A DNA stretch of 64,000 bases from Akebia trifoliata (GCA_017979445.1 CM030706.1:20663884-20727883), one strand, 5' to 3'; positions 30,753 through 43,754 are shown, counted from the first letter of the stretch. Notes: generated by a model from the letters alone, not told the origin. Translations and numbers: made by a program.

Positions 30753-32475
30753 TGTAGACACCCCGTTTTTGCACTCGCCTGATTAATCAACTCATCAACC
30801 CAATCGCAACGGTTCCCAATGATAGATGTTTATTCCAATGCTTTATTTTGTTACCAGATATGTTTTAGAAATTTGGATGAGGTATCTCGAACTGACAAAA
30901 CTTTAGAAACCACGCTACGCTAGGAAAATACGACCCCAGAAACATAGAAATCATCATCTTGCAGACCAAAAAGAAGCTTCACGATAAAAATCACTAAAAA
31001 TGACCAAATTACCAAAGTACCCCTAACATCATAACAACCCTAGAGCCTACGTTACGATTAGAAAAACTCATTCAAACACATAAAATAATAAATTGAAATC
31101 AAATAAATCATTTCGCCAATTTTCACAGAATTCGACAAAATTACGAAAATGCCCCTCAAAAAGTTCACGACCATTTCATATAAAAAATTTCATAAATGAA
31201 AAAAACCAACATTCCCATTGAATTCCTTATGAAAAACTGATTCCAAAACATCTTGGAACATTGAAAAATGACTTAAAATGTAAAAACTCCTCTCCAAGGG
31301 CAAAATGGTAATTTTATAATTTTAATAATTAAAAATTTTGAAATTAATAAATAAAACATTAAATAATGTAAAGTGAAACATTAATAAAATTAATTTAAAA
31401 TTTTGAATCAAAAAATCGATCAATCAGGCTTTCAGGCAAAATTGTTGATGGTTGCCATGATATTTATTCAGAAACCCCTTCATCTGGGGGCCCAAAGAAT
31501 TAAAGATATAATAAAAAGGGGTTTTCTAAAAATTAAAGTCAATCAAGTAAGACTAAAGTCAATCAAGTAAGGCTAAAGTCAAGATATTAAAAGTCTTCAA
31601 GAAAGACTAAAGTTAAAGTATTAAAGTTAATCTCATAAGACTAAAGTCAAAACCATAATCTAAACTAATCAAGTCAATCTCATAAGACTAAAGTCAAAAC
31701 CCTAAATCAAAATCCTAATATAAACTAATCAAGTCAATCTCATAAGACTAAAGTCAAAACCCTAAATTAAAACCCTAAAGACTAAGTCCATCTCATAAGA
31801 CTAAAGTCAAAACCCTAATTAAAATCCTAAAAGAAACCCTAATCAAACCCTAACTCTTCTAAAAAACTTTATAAATAGGAGCCTCCACATCCTATTTTCG
31901 GATAAAATCATAAATCCTAAGAGAAGTAGGCCAAAAAGCTTTTCTAGCCTCCCACAAACCCTAATTTTGAAGCCCCAACTCCTTACCTAACACCCATACT
32001 TCGATTTTAGCTTGAAAAACCCCTACAAGCCCTTCAAAAACACCCCAAAATTTATAAAAAAATTCGAAGAATCCAGATCTAAGAAAGAGATACCTTACCT
32101 CAGAGATCCGAAATCAGATCCGGAGACAGAACGAAATAATGATTACGGTACAAGGAGCAGTTTTATCAAATCTGAGGGAATAAAACCATTGCGCTCAAAG
32201 GTAAAATCTCTTTTTTTTTTTTTTTTTTAGGTTTTTGTTAGCAATGTAGTCTTATTTGGGATAAGTAGAGATCGGCATTGGCCGGGCGGAGTTGGTGCCT
32301 AACACCTTCCAACCACGTAATGTGATCCTCGGATTCAGTTTTTCTTTAGTAGATTAGTTTCTTTATCCGTTTAGAGTCAGTATTCGATTTCTAGACCGTA
32401 ATAACTAGGTGGCGACTCCCAAATCTTAAGGGTCAAAAGCGGATCCGCGCACCTCGCGGATCGAGGGCGCTTTTA
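30753..32475 (+). mobile_element. Solo LTR B of Gypsy family A, inside the T 5' LTR
   Basis: TGTAGACACCCC to GCGCTTTTA (the terminal CA has mutated to TA), 1723 bp. The flanks are GATTC (30748-30752) and GAATC (32476-32480), a 5-bp duplication with one difference. No family-A PBS (TGGCGACTCC) follows, so it is solo and not the 5' LTR of the gag-pol to its right. The T LTR motifs resume directly after it. TATAAATA is at 31870-31877, preceded by a telobox cluster. Confidence 0.8.
31697..31853 (+). promoter_or_regulatory. Cluster of six AAACCCTAA (telobox) motifs upstream of the LTR TATA box
   Basis: AAACCCTAA occurs at about 31697, 31757, 31770, 31809, 31834 and 31845, within 160 bp and ending about 17 bp before TATAAATA (31870). 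The motif equals the plant telobox. The cluster is embedded in a roughly 60-bp tandem repeat. The sister LTR at 55238-56972 has the same arrangement. Confidence 0.7.
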
Positions 32476-32636
32476 GAATCTAACCAGTTTTATACATTAC
32501 TCCTCTACTAATCTAACTTGAGCATCGGAGAGTTTTTGACAAGTACCACTTCGGTGCCAATAAGAAGGTGGAAGGTATGAATTCAGACCTGTGAGGCAGA
32601 GTCCATCAACACCGTTCATCAGAATCCCCATAAGTC

Positions 32637-32655
32637 TAACACAGTCCGTGGAAAC
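32637..32655 (+). other. Decayed primer-binding site of element T
   Basis: TAACACAGTCCGTGGAAAC aligns with the TGGCGCCGTCTGTGG-type PBS usual for this lineage. Most differences are G-to-A changes. It sits 32 bp upstream of the gag start. Confidence 0.55.
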
Positions 32656-32686
32656 CCCAACAACATAATTGATTTTAGTTGAAACA

Positions 32687-35600
32687 ATGGGAAGATCTAC
32701 TAGAACAATTGAAGTCAATGCACTTCTACCCACGGCACCAGTTGAAGATGCTCACCTCCTGGTGATGTTAGAAACCATAAGGAAAGAGCAAGATGAGATG
32801 TAGAAGAAAATGGATGACTTGACTAAACAAAATCAAAATTTGAGTCAACTTCTAGAGAATTAGTAGCAAGTACCCATCGTGAGATCCTTAACCTCCTATT
32901 GGAGACAATTGCATCTCAAATACAAAAGGTAGTTCTTAATCGCGGTTCCAATTAAAAAGGGAGAAATAGAAGCTGTCACTGCTACTACTCGAGTGGAGCT
33001 CGCAACGGGCCTAACTCGAGAGGAGATCAGAGATTGGCACGTGAAGGGTATAGATATTGGCACGATAGCAGTGAAAATTGTCAGGGGTATTCAGAAATCC
33101 CCTTTTATAATGGAGATCTTGGCTGAAGAAATCCTGAAGAAGTTCATGCCACCACGTTTCATCCCTTACTCTAGGACGAAGGACCCAATGGAACCTTTAT
33201 TCCATTTTCGATAGATGCTTACACTATGGGAAAGAAACGAGGGTTTGATATGCAGGTTGTTCCCTTCTAATTTGCAGAAAACGCACTAACCTGGTTCCAC
33301 AAATTGTCGTGTGGATCAGTAGCTTCTTTTGGAAAGCTTTGTACTACTTTTGTAACACGCTACATAGGCAATAGAAAGAGTGGAGAAGATGTGGACGCTC
33401 TGCTCAGCATGAGAATGTAGTATGGGAAAAACTTTAGAGAGTTCACAAAGAGATTCAGGGAAGAGACGATGGCCCTAGATAGTTGTGATGAGAGAATGAC
33501 GATAGTGGCATTTAGGAACTCTTTACTATCTAGCTTAGGGTTATATAGGATTCTTATGAAGAAGAGACCAGAAATACTAAGCGAGCTATTCGAAAGAGTA
33601 GAAAAATACATCAGATTGGAAGATGATCCCTGAAACTCAGTTGGGAAGAGCAGGGTCATACACACTGTGACGAAGCCTAACAAGCAGTAGCAGCCACAAC
33701 AACAACGCAGGAAGAGACTGCTCGAGTAGGACAAAGAGCGAAGGAGAAAGGAGATATACTTTTATATGCCCCTTAATGAAATCTTATCCCTTATCGTGAA
33801 TGAACCTTACTTTGAGTGGCCAGCACTGCTTCCTTGAAATTAGATAAAGTGAAATGAACGATATTACTAGTATCACAAACTACGGGCCCATACCACCAAC
33901 ATGTGTCAGGCCTTGAAAAGATTTCTGCAAAGATTGGTAAATGAGGACAGACTAAGGAACCTGCCTAGACGACAGAGAAAGAATCTTCCCCGAAATAAGA
34001 ATCAGAGGCTTGATTAGCCACCTGTTAAAGGGTAGGATGGAAGGGCAGCAATTATTCATGTTGTCCTAAAGTAAGAATATAAAAGATTAGACATGGACAA
34101 GATTAACAAAAAAGTCAAAAGGTGGTGGGAAAAACACTTTGCTCATGTCTATACAATGAGGAGTGGGCCCAAAAAATAGATGGAGTCCTACAGAGAGTAG
34201 ATTGTGGCCTTAACGGAAAAATACTTGGAGGGGGTGGTTAGACCACATTATGACACATTATTTCACATCGATAGCGACAGCTCAGTTGACATCATATACG
34301 CCTAAATTTTTTTGAAGATGGGTCTTAGTAGAAGTGTTCTCACCCAAGCAAGAGCTCTTCTGATTGGATTTGATGGAAGGACGAGCCAACTGTAGAGAGA
34401 AATAGTCTTGCCCATGTTGGCATGATTGATAACTTTGATGACCAGACTTATGGTTGTTGAAGCGAACTCTCCTTACAGCCTATATTGGGTAGATGGTGGA
34501 TCTATGAGATGAGGGCGGTACCTTTTACATACTACCAGGTCCTAAGATTCCCAACGTTGCAAGGGATATGAGACATCCGAGGAGACCAAGTAGTTGTCCA
34601 GGTTTGCACGTTGGGTAAGGAAGAGCTTTCTGTAGAAAACACTCAGCAATAACAGTTACAATGGGGGGATGCTGAGCTCGATAAACCTCATGCCTAGAAA
34701 ACATCCAGATGGTGGATGTATGAGAAGGAAGGTAGATTAGAGTAAGGTTAGAACTGGAACCAGATGAGCTGGTAGATTGCTTGAAAAGGAACAATGATGT
34801 TTTTGCCTGGCCCATAGAAAAAATGTCAAGGATCAGTCCCGAAGTGATTTGCCATCACTTAAATGTGGATCCAGCTGTGAAGATAGTAAAGTAGAAGCCA
34901 AGAAGATTAACATCTCATTTCTAGAAAGTAATAAAGGAACAGATAAACAAGTTGATCAGAGCATGGTTTATTAGGGAAGTACAATTTCTTGATTGGATAG
35001 TTAACATAGTGGTAGTACCAAAAAAGAATGAGAAAATTAGAGTTTCTATCGACTTTACAAACCTAAATAAGGCCTGCCCTAAAGATAACTTTCGTATGCA
35101 AAGGATTGACTAGTTAATAAATGCTACTTCAAGCCACGAAAGGCTATCTTTCATGGATGGCTACTCTGGCTACAATCAGATTTAACTCAACCCAATAGAC
35201 CAAGAGAAGATAACATTCACCTCCGAGTAGAGGCTTTACTACTACAAAGTCATGCCCTTTTGATTAAAGAATGCAGGAACAACTTATTAAATGCTAGTAA
35301 CGAAACTCTTTAGAGACTTTTTGGGGAAGATAATGGAAGTTTATATTGACGAATTATTGGTGAAGAACAAGAAGAAAGAAGATCACTTTGTTAACTTAGA
35401 GGAGGTCTTCTTTCGAGTAAGGAACGTTAGAATGAAGCTTAACCCCAAAAAATGCACTTTTGCATTAACTTCAGGGAAGTTCTTAGGCTACTTGGTTATG
35501 AAGAGAGGGATCTCCAACCCAAACCAGATCAGCGCACTGGTAGAATGCTTTCACCAAAAATGTAGAAGCAAGACCAGAAGTTGGTAAGAAGGGTTGTAGT

Positions 35601-37838
35601 TCTGAACATGTTCATATTCAGGTCTTTGGATAAATGCAGGCCTTTGTACTAGTTACTACAAAAGAATACTAAGTTTGAATGGATAGAGGAATGTGGATGT
35701 GCTTTCGTAGAGTTGACAGAGTACTTTGGATGACTACCCATACTCTTCAAAACAGAAGCTGGGAAGGAACTTGGATTGTACTTGGCGATTTTTGAGTACA
35801 CGCTCAGCTCAATCTTGGTCATAATAGGGGTAGTGGTTGAGCAACCTATCTACTTCCTGAGCAAGACTTTCACCCACATAGAAATGCAGTATTCCAGAGT
35901 CAAAAAGATAGGACTAGCCTTATTTTATACAGTTTTACAGTTGAGATCGTATTTCTAAGCACACCAAGTATAGGTCATCATAGAGTACCCTTTTAAGTCT
36001 ATCCTAGGAAAAATGGAGGGATCGGGCATAATGGCAAAGTAGGCTGTACATCTAACAGAATTCGGACTTGAATACAAGCCTAGATTCTTGCTAAAGGGTG
36101 AAGTAGTTGCTAATTTCTTGGTAGACTTTCCAGTAGAAGAAAAAAAAGATCTACTCGTAAAAGAGCTGGAAAATATATAAGAGTGACAATAAATAAGCAA
36201 CCATCCAGGATGAAAAGCCTATGTGGATAGGTCTTCAAACCTAGAAGGGTTAGGAATAGGGGTGGTACTGATCATCCTTGATGGTTTCAAGATAGAAAAG
36301 ATAGTGAGACTGGGATTCAGAGCGTTAAACAATGAAGTGGAGTATGAGACAATGTTCTTTGACCTCAATTCGTTGGTTGGTGGTAACAGAGGATGCAGTC
36401 TACAATGAGTCACAGCTAGTAGTTAACCATGTCAATAGAACATTTGAAGTATAAGATCCTAAGATGTAACTCTATTTGGAGAAAATTAGATCTGCCATAC
36501 TTCGAGCTAGGGAAGTGTAAGTAGAGCACATATCAAAAGCAAACAACAGACATGCAGACGTTAGTGTGGATAAGAAAGAACTACCACTAGCTTACTAGGA
36601 AATACCTGCGATAGATGAACCAAAGCTAGTCAGTGTGGTAGTCACGATTGGAAATCAATAGTGGATGAACCTATTCTTCACCTTCCTATAGTCAAGATTA
36701 TTGCTTAATGATCCAAAGGAGGCAAGACGTATGAAAAGCAAGGTAGAAAGATATATGATCCTGGATGGAAAACTATATAGGAAGTTTATAGGAAGACCAC
36801 TTCTACGTTGTCTAATGTCAGAAGAAGCAAAAGATGTGTTGAGCAAGATCCACGAAGGAGATTACGAGAATCACTTAGGGGCAAAATCTTTGGCTCATAA
36901 AGTTCTCTTGTAGAAAGATGCAGTACTGTTCATTAAGCATTGTGATAATTGCCAAAGGCATGGAAGGATAATACGTCAGCCAACAGTACAACTCAATTTC
37001 CTTATCAGTCCATAACCGTTAGCACAATGGGGGATTGATCTAGTAGGTCCGCTACCCATAACACTAGGGAATCTAACCTTCTTGCTAGTAGCGACATATT
37101 ACTTTACAAAATGGGCAAAAACATTTGCTCTTGCCAGAATTCGCTAGTAAGAAGTCCAGAAATTCATCTGAGAAAATCTAATCTATCGATTTTGTTTGCT
37201 ACACACAAGAATTTCAAATAATGGGAAGCAATTCGTAAGAAATCATATTAAAGGTTTTTGCAAAAAGCATGGGATCATGCCATGGTATCCATAGGGCAAC
37301 GGACAGGCTGAAGCCAAAAACAAAGTGTTCATGGATATGCTAAAGAAGAGGCTGGGAGAAGTGAAAGGAAGATATATATAGCAATCCAACATGGAGTATT
37401 ATGGGCTTACAGAACGATAGCCAAGACTTGAACAAGTACGTCTCCATTCGCTATGGCCTATGGAATAGAGGTAGTAATACCAACATCGAACAACTTTATG
37501 AAAAATGATGCAGACTGACCAGAATAACTAGTAGATAATCGTAAAGTTAGATTAGCTGGAAGAAAAATGAGAAGCAACATTGATAAGGCTAGAGAGTTAT
37601 CATTAGAAACTACAAAATTATTTCAATGAAAGAGTCTGCCAAAAGCAATTTAAAGAAAGAGACTTAGTATTGCGCAAAGTATTCCAGAATATAGAAGAGT
37701 AGAATAGTAGAAAACTAGGTCTAAGCTGGGAAGGGCCATACAGTAAGCCAAAAAAGAGTGTACTACTTAGTAACAATGACCGGTTAAGAGTTGCCTAGAC
37801 CGTGGAATACTTGTAATCTCGAAAGATATTATCAATAA
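32687..37838 (+). pseudogene. Gypsy (Tat-type) gag-pol polyprotein, many stops
   Basis: Domain order by eye: gag from MGRSTRTIEVNA (32687), with FTKRFREETMAL (33438) and FERVEKYIRLEDDP (33588). The protease region has DSDSSVDIIY (about 34270). The reverse transcriptase has FTNLNKACPKDN (35053), SFMDGYSGYNQI (35150) and YIDELLVKN (35342), where the second catalytic Asp of the YxDD box reads Glu. An RNase H region (35770-36450) has FLSKTFTH near 35850. The integrase has a HHCC remnant CDNCQRHG (36940), WGIDLVGPLP (37028) and FAMAYG (37450). It ends WNTCNLERYYQ and a stop at 37836. Dozens of stops, many of them TAG where Gln or Trp is expected, make it non-functional. The domain order PR-RT-RH-IN fits Ty3/Gypsy. 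Confidence 0.9.
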
Positions 37839-37889
37839 AAGAAAACTCTTCTGATTGTTGATAGCCCGCGGGTGGAAATAACCGAATTG

Positions 37890-38420
37890 AACCCCACCTG
37901 GGCCCAGGCCTACGTGATCCTGTTCTACCTTAATTGGTAGGGTATGGAGCTGGTTGGGTCCTTACTCTATCAAGAGTAATATAGTACTAGAGATGGACCC
38001 CATCGGGGTCCAGACTTGCGTAGGTTTTCTCTACCATAATTGGTAGGGTAATAAACTGGTTGAGGCCTACTCTAACACGAGTAACATAGCATTAAAGATG
38101 GACCCCATCTAGGTCCGAGCCTCTGTGAGTTTTCTCTGTCGTAATTGGCAGGGTAAGAAGTAGGTCAGGGCCCTACTCTATCATGAGTATAATAGTACTA
38201 AAGATGGATCCCACTTGGGTCTGGGCCTACATAGATCTTCTCTGTCATAATTGCCAGGGTAAAAAGTTGGTCGTAGCCCTACTCTGTCACGTGTACAATA
38301 TCATTAAAGATGGACCCCACCTGGATCCAAGCCTATGTGGGCCTTCTCTATCATAATTGGCAGGGTAAAAGAAGCTGGTCAGGGCCCTACTCTGGCATGA
38401 GTAACATAGCACTGAGTTGG
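37890..38420 (+). repeat. 106-bp tandem repeat, five copies, 3' of the T polyprotein
   Basis: Units begin GACCCCA(C/T)CTGGGTCC near 37890, 37996, 38101, 38207 and 38313. Each carries TAATTGGCAGGGTAA and GCCCTACTCT. Tandem arrays between pol and the 3' LTR are a known habit of Tat/Ogre-type elements. Confidence 0.85.
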
Positions 38421-38442
38421 ACTCTTTCAAGAGTTAGGTCCT

Positions 38443-40182
38443 TGAAAGCGCTCTTGATCCGCGGGGTGCACGGATCCACTTTTGACCTTTGAGGTTTGGG
38501 AGTCGCCACCTAGTTATTAAGTCTAGGAATCGAATATTGACTCTAAAAGTCAAATAAACTAATCTACGAAAGAAAAATATGGGTCCGGGGATCACGTTAC
38601 GGGGTTGGAAGGTGTTAGGCACCAACCTCGCCCGCCAAACACCGGTCTCTACTAATTCTCAAATAAAACTACATTGCTAACCAGACCTAAATAATAATAA
38701 TAAATAAATAAAAATACTCACCTTTTCCAAACGCAACGATTTTGTTCCCTCAGATTTGATAGAATAGTTCCTCGTATAGTATTCCTTGCTTTGTTCTGTC
38801 TCCGGATCTGATCTTTGAGCTCCGAGTCAAGGTATCTCCTTATAAATTTTTTTAATCTTTTTATGTATTTCTGAGATGTTTTGGAAGATCTTCTAGGTGT
38901 TTTTTAAGCTAAAATTGGGGTATGGGTGTTAGGTAAGAAGTTGGGACTTCAAAATTAGGGTTTATAGGAGGCTAGGGAAGCTTTCTGAACTACTTCTCTT
39001 AGGGTTTATTCTTGGATACGAAAATAGGGTGTGAGAACCCCTATTTATAGATTTTTTTAAGGGTTGATTTAGATAGAATTAGTGTTTAATTAGAATTATT
39101 TTAGTTAGAATAGTATTTTAGTTAGAATTGTTTTAGGTAGAGTTGTATTTTAATTAGAATTGTTTTAAGTAGAGTTATATTTTAGTTAGAATTCTATTAA
39201 ATAGAGTTATTATTTAATTAGAACTCTATTAGGATTTTGACTTTTGGTCTTATTTGGTTGATTTTAAGATTTTGACTTTAGTCTTAATTGATTGATTTTA
39301 ATATCTTGACTTTAGTCTTACTTAATCGACTTTAATTTTGACTTTAGTCTTACTTGATTGACTTTAATACCTTGAATTTAGTCTTGCTTGATTGACTTTA
39401 AGTTTTTGGAAAACCTCCCTCTATTATATCTTTAATTCTTTGGACCCCCAAATGGAGGGGTCCTTGAATAAATATCTTGGCAACCCTCGACAATTTTGCC
39501 TGAGAACCTAATTGATCGATTTTTTTGGTTCAAAATTTTAAATTAATTTTACTAATGTTTCACTTTAATTATTTAATATTTTATTTATTAATTTCAAAAT
39601 TTTTAATTATAAAAATTGTGAAATTATCGTTTTGCCCTCGGAGATGACTTTTCGCTTTTCAAGTCGATTTTTGATGTTCTAGGATGTTTTATAATCGATT
39701 TTTCATAAGGAATTCAATGGAAATATTGGTTTGTGTCATTTCTGAAATTTTTTGTGAGAAATGGTTGTGAACTTTATGAGGGGCATTTTCATAATTTTAT
39801 CAAATTCTGTGAAAATTGGTGAAATGATTTATTTGGTTTCGATTTGTTATTTTATGTGTTCGAAAGGATTTTTCTAAGCGTAATGTAGGCTCTAGAGATA
39901 TTTTAAGGTTAGGGTTATTTTGGTAATTTGGTCATCTTTTAGTGATTTTTATCGTGAAGCTTCTTTTTGGCTGCAAGATGATGATATCTATGTTTCTAGG
40001 GTCATATTTTCCTAGCATAGCGTGGTTTCTACAGTTCTGTCATTTCGAGATATCTCATCCGGATTTCTGAAACATATTTGGTAACAAAATAAAGCATTGG
40101 AATAAACATCCATCATTGGGAATCGTTGCGATCAGGTTGACGAGTTGATTAATAATGCGAGTGCAAAAATGGGATGTCTACA
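38443..40182 (-). mobile_element. LTR C of Gypsy family A (proposed 3' LTR of M)
   Basis: Minus strand TGTAGACATCCC (40182) to GCGCTTTCA (38443), 1740 bp. TATAAATA (minus) is at 39049-39042. The flanks GTCCT (left) and GATGC (right) do not match, so it is not a simple solo LTR. The left junction lies in the 3' region of element T. Internal TTGACTTTAGTCTTA repeats lie at 39235-39400. Confidence 0.85.
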
Positions 40183-40689
40183 GATGCGGTTGAAGCAAAC
40201 TAGATAGCAAATCTATTTTGGTAGATAGTGCGATATCCGAATGCCAAAGCTAGTGACAGTTCATTTTACAGCTTGATTTAGCAATTCTTCAGGGTGTTCG
40301 GATCATTGAGCGTAAAACTCTCCCTGAAATAAAAGGTTGTCAGGTCATTGAGCGAGAACTCTCATTGATAGTGTCAGATCCTTGAATTTTAAAGAATTCT
40401 CCTTGATTAAAAAGTGCAAGTGTGAGTGTGTGTAGTGTGTGAAATTGAGTAAAAATGTGTCAGGTCCTAGAGATCTTCTCTCATTGACAATAATGATTCA
40501 AAATTGAAATGTGCTTATGCAACGAAAGCAATCATGGCAAGGTTGAACAATGTGGTAATTGGGGTCAAAAAAATGTAGGAACTTCGTTAAATCCTAATTG
40601 AAATTCTTTTTTAGAGTTCGAAAAAGTTTAAGTCTCGTTTATCGGACTCGAACCTATTGTAGTCACGCTTTTCGGGCTAAAGAATTTAA
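40183..40689. other. Element M spacer before the 77-bp array
   Basis: Noncoding. Contains two or three loose repeats of GTCAGGTCATTGAGCG/CTCTCATTGA (40300-40490). Confidence 0.5.
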
Positions 40690-41630
40690 ACAATCCTATT
40701 AAAATTGGAGTCTCGTTTCTCGGACTCGAACTAAGGTTTATAGGTACTTCAAAAAAAACCTATTCATTCTATGATTCAAAAAGTTGGAGTCTCGCTTCTC
40801 GGACTCGAACCTAGGTTTATAGGTACTTCAAAAAAGCTACTCATTCTATGATTCAAAAAGTTGGAGTCTTGTTTCTTGGACTCGAACTTAGGTTTGTAGG
40901 CACTTCAAAAAGCCTATTCATTCTATGATTCAAAAAGTTGGAGTCTCGTTTCTCGGACTCGAACTTAGGTTTGTAGGCACTTTGAAAAAGCCTATTCATT
41001 CTATGATTCAAAAAGTTGGAGTCTCGTTTCTTGGACTCGAACTAAGGTTTATAGGCACTTCAAAAAACCCATTCATTCTATGATTCAAAAAGTTGGAGTC
41101 TCATTTCTTAGACTCGAACTTAGGTTTATAAGCACTTCAAAAAGCCCACTCATTCTATGATTCAAAAAGTTGGAGTCTCGTTTCTCGGACTCGAACTTAG
41201 GTTTGTAGGCACTTCAAAAAGTCTATTCATTCTATGATTCAAAAAGTTGGAGTCTCGTTTCTCAGACTCGAACTTAGGTTTGTAGGCACTTCAAAAAGCC
41301 TATTCATTCTATGATTCAAAAAGTTGAAGTCTCGTTTCTCAGACTCGAACTTAGGTTTGTAAGCACTTCAAAAAGCCTAGTCATTCTATGATTCAAAAAG
41401 TTGGAGTCTTGTTTCTCGGACTCGAACTTAGGTTTGTAGGCACTTCAAAAAGTCTACTCATTCTATGATTCAAAAAGTTGGAGTCTCGTTTCTTGGACTC
41501 GATCTTAGGTTTGTAGGCACTTCAAAAAACCTACTCATTCTATGATTCCAAAAGTTGGAGTCTCGTTTCTCGGACTTGAACTTACTAAGCTACATTTTTC
41601 GAATTTAGATTTATAGGAACTTAAACAATC
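40690..41630. repeat. 77-bp tandem repeat, about 12 copies
   Basis: Units of 77-78 bp start at GGAGTCTCGTTTCTCGGACT near 40709, 40786, 40863, 40940, 41018, 41095, 41172 and on to 41556. Each contains TAGGTTTGTAGGCACTTC and TATTCATTCTATGATTC. Degenerate half-units flank the array. There are no unique spacers, so it is a satellite-like array, not a CRISPR. It lies between gag and the LTR of M. Confidence 0.93.
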
Positions 41631-43754
41631 CTATTAATCGAGCTCAAAGTTTAAAAGATCGGGCCTTTATTGGCTTATCATGCATCTGGATTCATAATTA
41701 TCATTGGACTTCACCGGACTTTTAAATAAGATTTTCCTTTTCATCACGTGATTAAGAATAAAACTTTGGAATTAAATGACTTTAAAAAAATGCCTATTGT
41801 TTCAAGGTTGGTTTTAATTGGAACTTGACTATGAGACTGATGGAATGGATTACGCTTGAAAAATATGGACTTTGATGTATGACAGATAGAAGAACTGACA
41901 TGCTCTTAAATTTAAGACTCTTAAGGTTGTCATATATGCAATAAGGGATTGATCATTTTCTTTCGAATTTCTTTTGAAAAATGCTTGAACTGGACTTAAA
42001 AAATCTTGATAAATATTAGAATAGAAGATATTTCTCTTCAAAGTGGTTGATGATTCTACATCTTCCATTAGCGAACACTTGAACAAGTAAACATACTCTT
42101 GAAGATCCTACAATGTTCAAGATGACTTCTAATTTTTTCGACTTCAACATTGTCTTCGTCAGATGTGAGCTCTTGACTGAAAAACGAATATTGTAGCTTC
42201 AATGGTTCTGTATTTTCTAATTTTTGCACAAGCTTCCTTCTAAATTTTTCTTCTTGATGGGACCTTTCCTCCCATTTGATGATGTCCTAATTGTTGTCTA
42301 GATCGCTTCTTCAGATTTTCAATCTAGCGGGCTTTGTTTTTCTTTTTTTGATGATGCCTTGACTTTTGCCTAGGTCACCTTTTTAGGTTTTCAACCTAGC
42401 AGGCTTTCTTTTTTTATGGTTATGCCCTAAATTTTTCCTATGTCGCTTTTTGGGTTTTCGACTTAGCAGGCTTTTTTTTTTTTCTTGATGATCTTGTATA
42501 ACCAACTCGACAAATTCTTGGTTCCCTGCACCTTAACCGAGTCAATTAGCATTCAGGAGGACTTAATAGGTGGGTTTAGGATATGATTTAGAAAGAAAAG
42601 ATATAAGGCTCAACTTTCCAAAATGCCCCTAGTTTGATATTCTCTCTTTTTTGTCAATTATTTTGATTTTTTCTAAATGCCCCTAGTTTGACATTCTTTT
42701 CTTTTTATCAATTCTTTTGATTCTTTTTTCTAATGCCCTTAGTTTGGCATTCTTTTCTTTTGAACCTTTCAATAGGGGATTTTTCTTTTAGATGACACTT
42801 TTTTTAAGAGAATACACTTATTCTTTGCGTGATCGGGCCTGAAGTAACTTCTCAGGTTGCCTACGTATCCCAAATATTTTTTTTCTTTTGGGATCAGGTC
42901 AAAACGTAGTTCATGCTAAGATTCCTTCCCAAGGTTGGTCGGTATGATTTAGAAAGAAATAGGCTATTTGATTTTTTTAGAGGCTGCGAGGGGCTAAAGA
43001 AGGTTATCTTTTCCTTGGTAAGGCAAGAAAATAGTTCGACCAAAAAAGACCTCCTTTGGTGAAGTACTAATTGATTTGGTCAAATTTTTAGGAATTTGAT
43101 ATCTGGATTGCTCTGTCGAGTATGGTCTTCTTTCAAGAATGAATATTCTTCAGTCTTCTTTTGTGAAATCGAGTATAATTGAGTTTTCTGACTGTTCAAC
43201 TCTTCTAAAACTTTGGGAAAATCTTTTATTCTCTTATGAATGAAAACTCTCCTCTTTTGAGTGAGAAACATGGTAGATCCACTTGTAAGTCTTAGCAACT
43301 TTGTCGATGCTTTCAACTATATCATTTTTGACCGATAATCTTTGACTTTGAAATCACTCTTGACTTTATGTCTTGATCTATGTTTTTGTGTAATCCATCC
43401 ATATATCCTTATGAGACCATGAAAGAACATTGTTGAATTTCTCAAGTAAGTTTACTATTCTCTCATGTTCTCCTAAGAATAACGTATCACCAATTTGCAC
43501 TTCTTGAGTGTACTATTTAATTCCAATATTTATTAAATTTGGTTAGTGAGCTTTAAGTCATTTCTCATGTTAGATTTTATATTCACATCATTATTGCACA
43601 CATGATAATCAAAAACTTCTTTATTATTGGAATTGAAAAGAACATAGACTGACAAACCTTAATAAAACCCAAAAATCAAGATGCCTAATTGAATTCAAAA
43701 ACTGACGCAACTTAAACTAAAAAAAAAAAAACTAAAAAGACTTAAAAGACGACA
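41631..43754. repeat. Element M spacer with T-rich ~70-bp repeats
   Basis: Between 42300 and 42490 a unit with TTTTCAACCTAGCAGGCTTT repeats three times. At 42610-42760 a unit with AATGCCCCTAGTTTGACATTC repeats three times (each shortened here). No pol homology is visible in any frame of this 2.1 kb. Confidence 0.6.

Larger units (their letters stand above)
30332..38442 (+). mobile_element. Element T: Tat-type Ty3/Gypsy retrotransposon, decayed, 3' end not seen
   Basis: A candidate 5' LTR starts near 30332 (TGTAGAGAG), has TATAAATAGC at about 30702, is interrupted by solo LTR B (30753-32475) and ends before about 32640. A primer-binding site follows, then gag (from 32687), protease, reverse transcriptase, RNase H and integrase, ending at 37838. 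A 106-bp tandem repeat array lies at 37890-38420. At 38442 the sequence abuts the family-A LTR of element M. T's own 3' LTR is not found before the window ends, as expected if M split T. The LTR start is uncertain. Confidence 0.75.

Noticed and set aside
31680..31860. Interstitial telomere array
   Set aside because: AAACCCTAA motifs are spaced by unrelated sequence within a 60-bp repeat and do not form tandem TTTAGGG. They are better described as teloboxes.
30753..38442. B as the 5' LTR of the gag-pol at 32687-37838
   Set aside because: No family-A PBS follows B, B has near-matching GATTC/GAATC flanks, and a different (TGGCGCCGTC-type) PBS lies at 32637. The downstream LTR is in the opposite orientation.
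40690..41630. Regular repeat array that could suggest a CRISPR
   Set aside because: The units are directly contiguous with no unique spacers, and the context is a plant retrotransposon.
43080..43316. Small minus-strand frame in the M spacer
   Set aside because: No domain and low-complexity surroundings. It shows no sign of pol.
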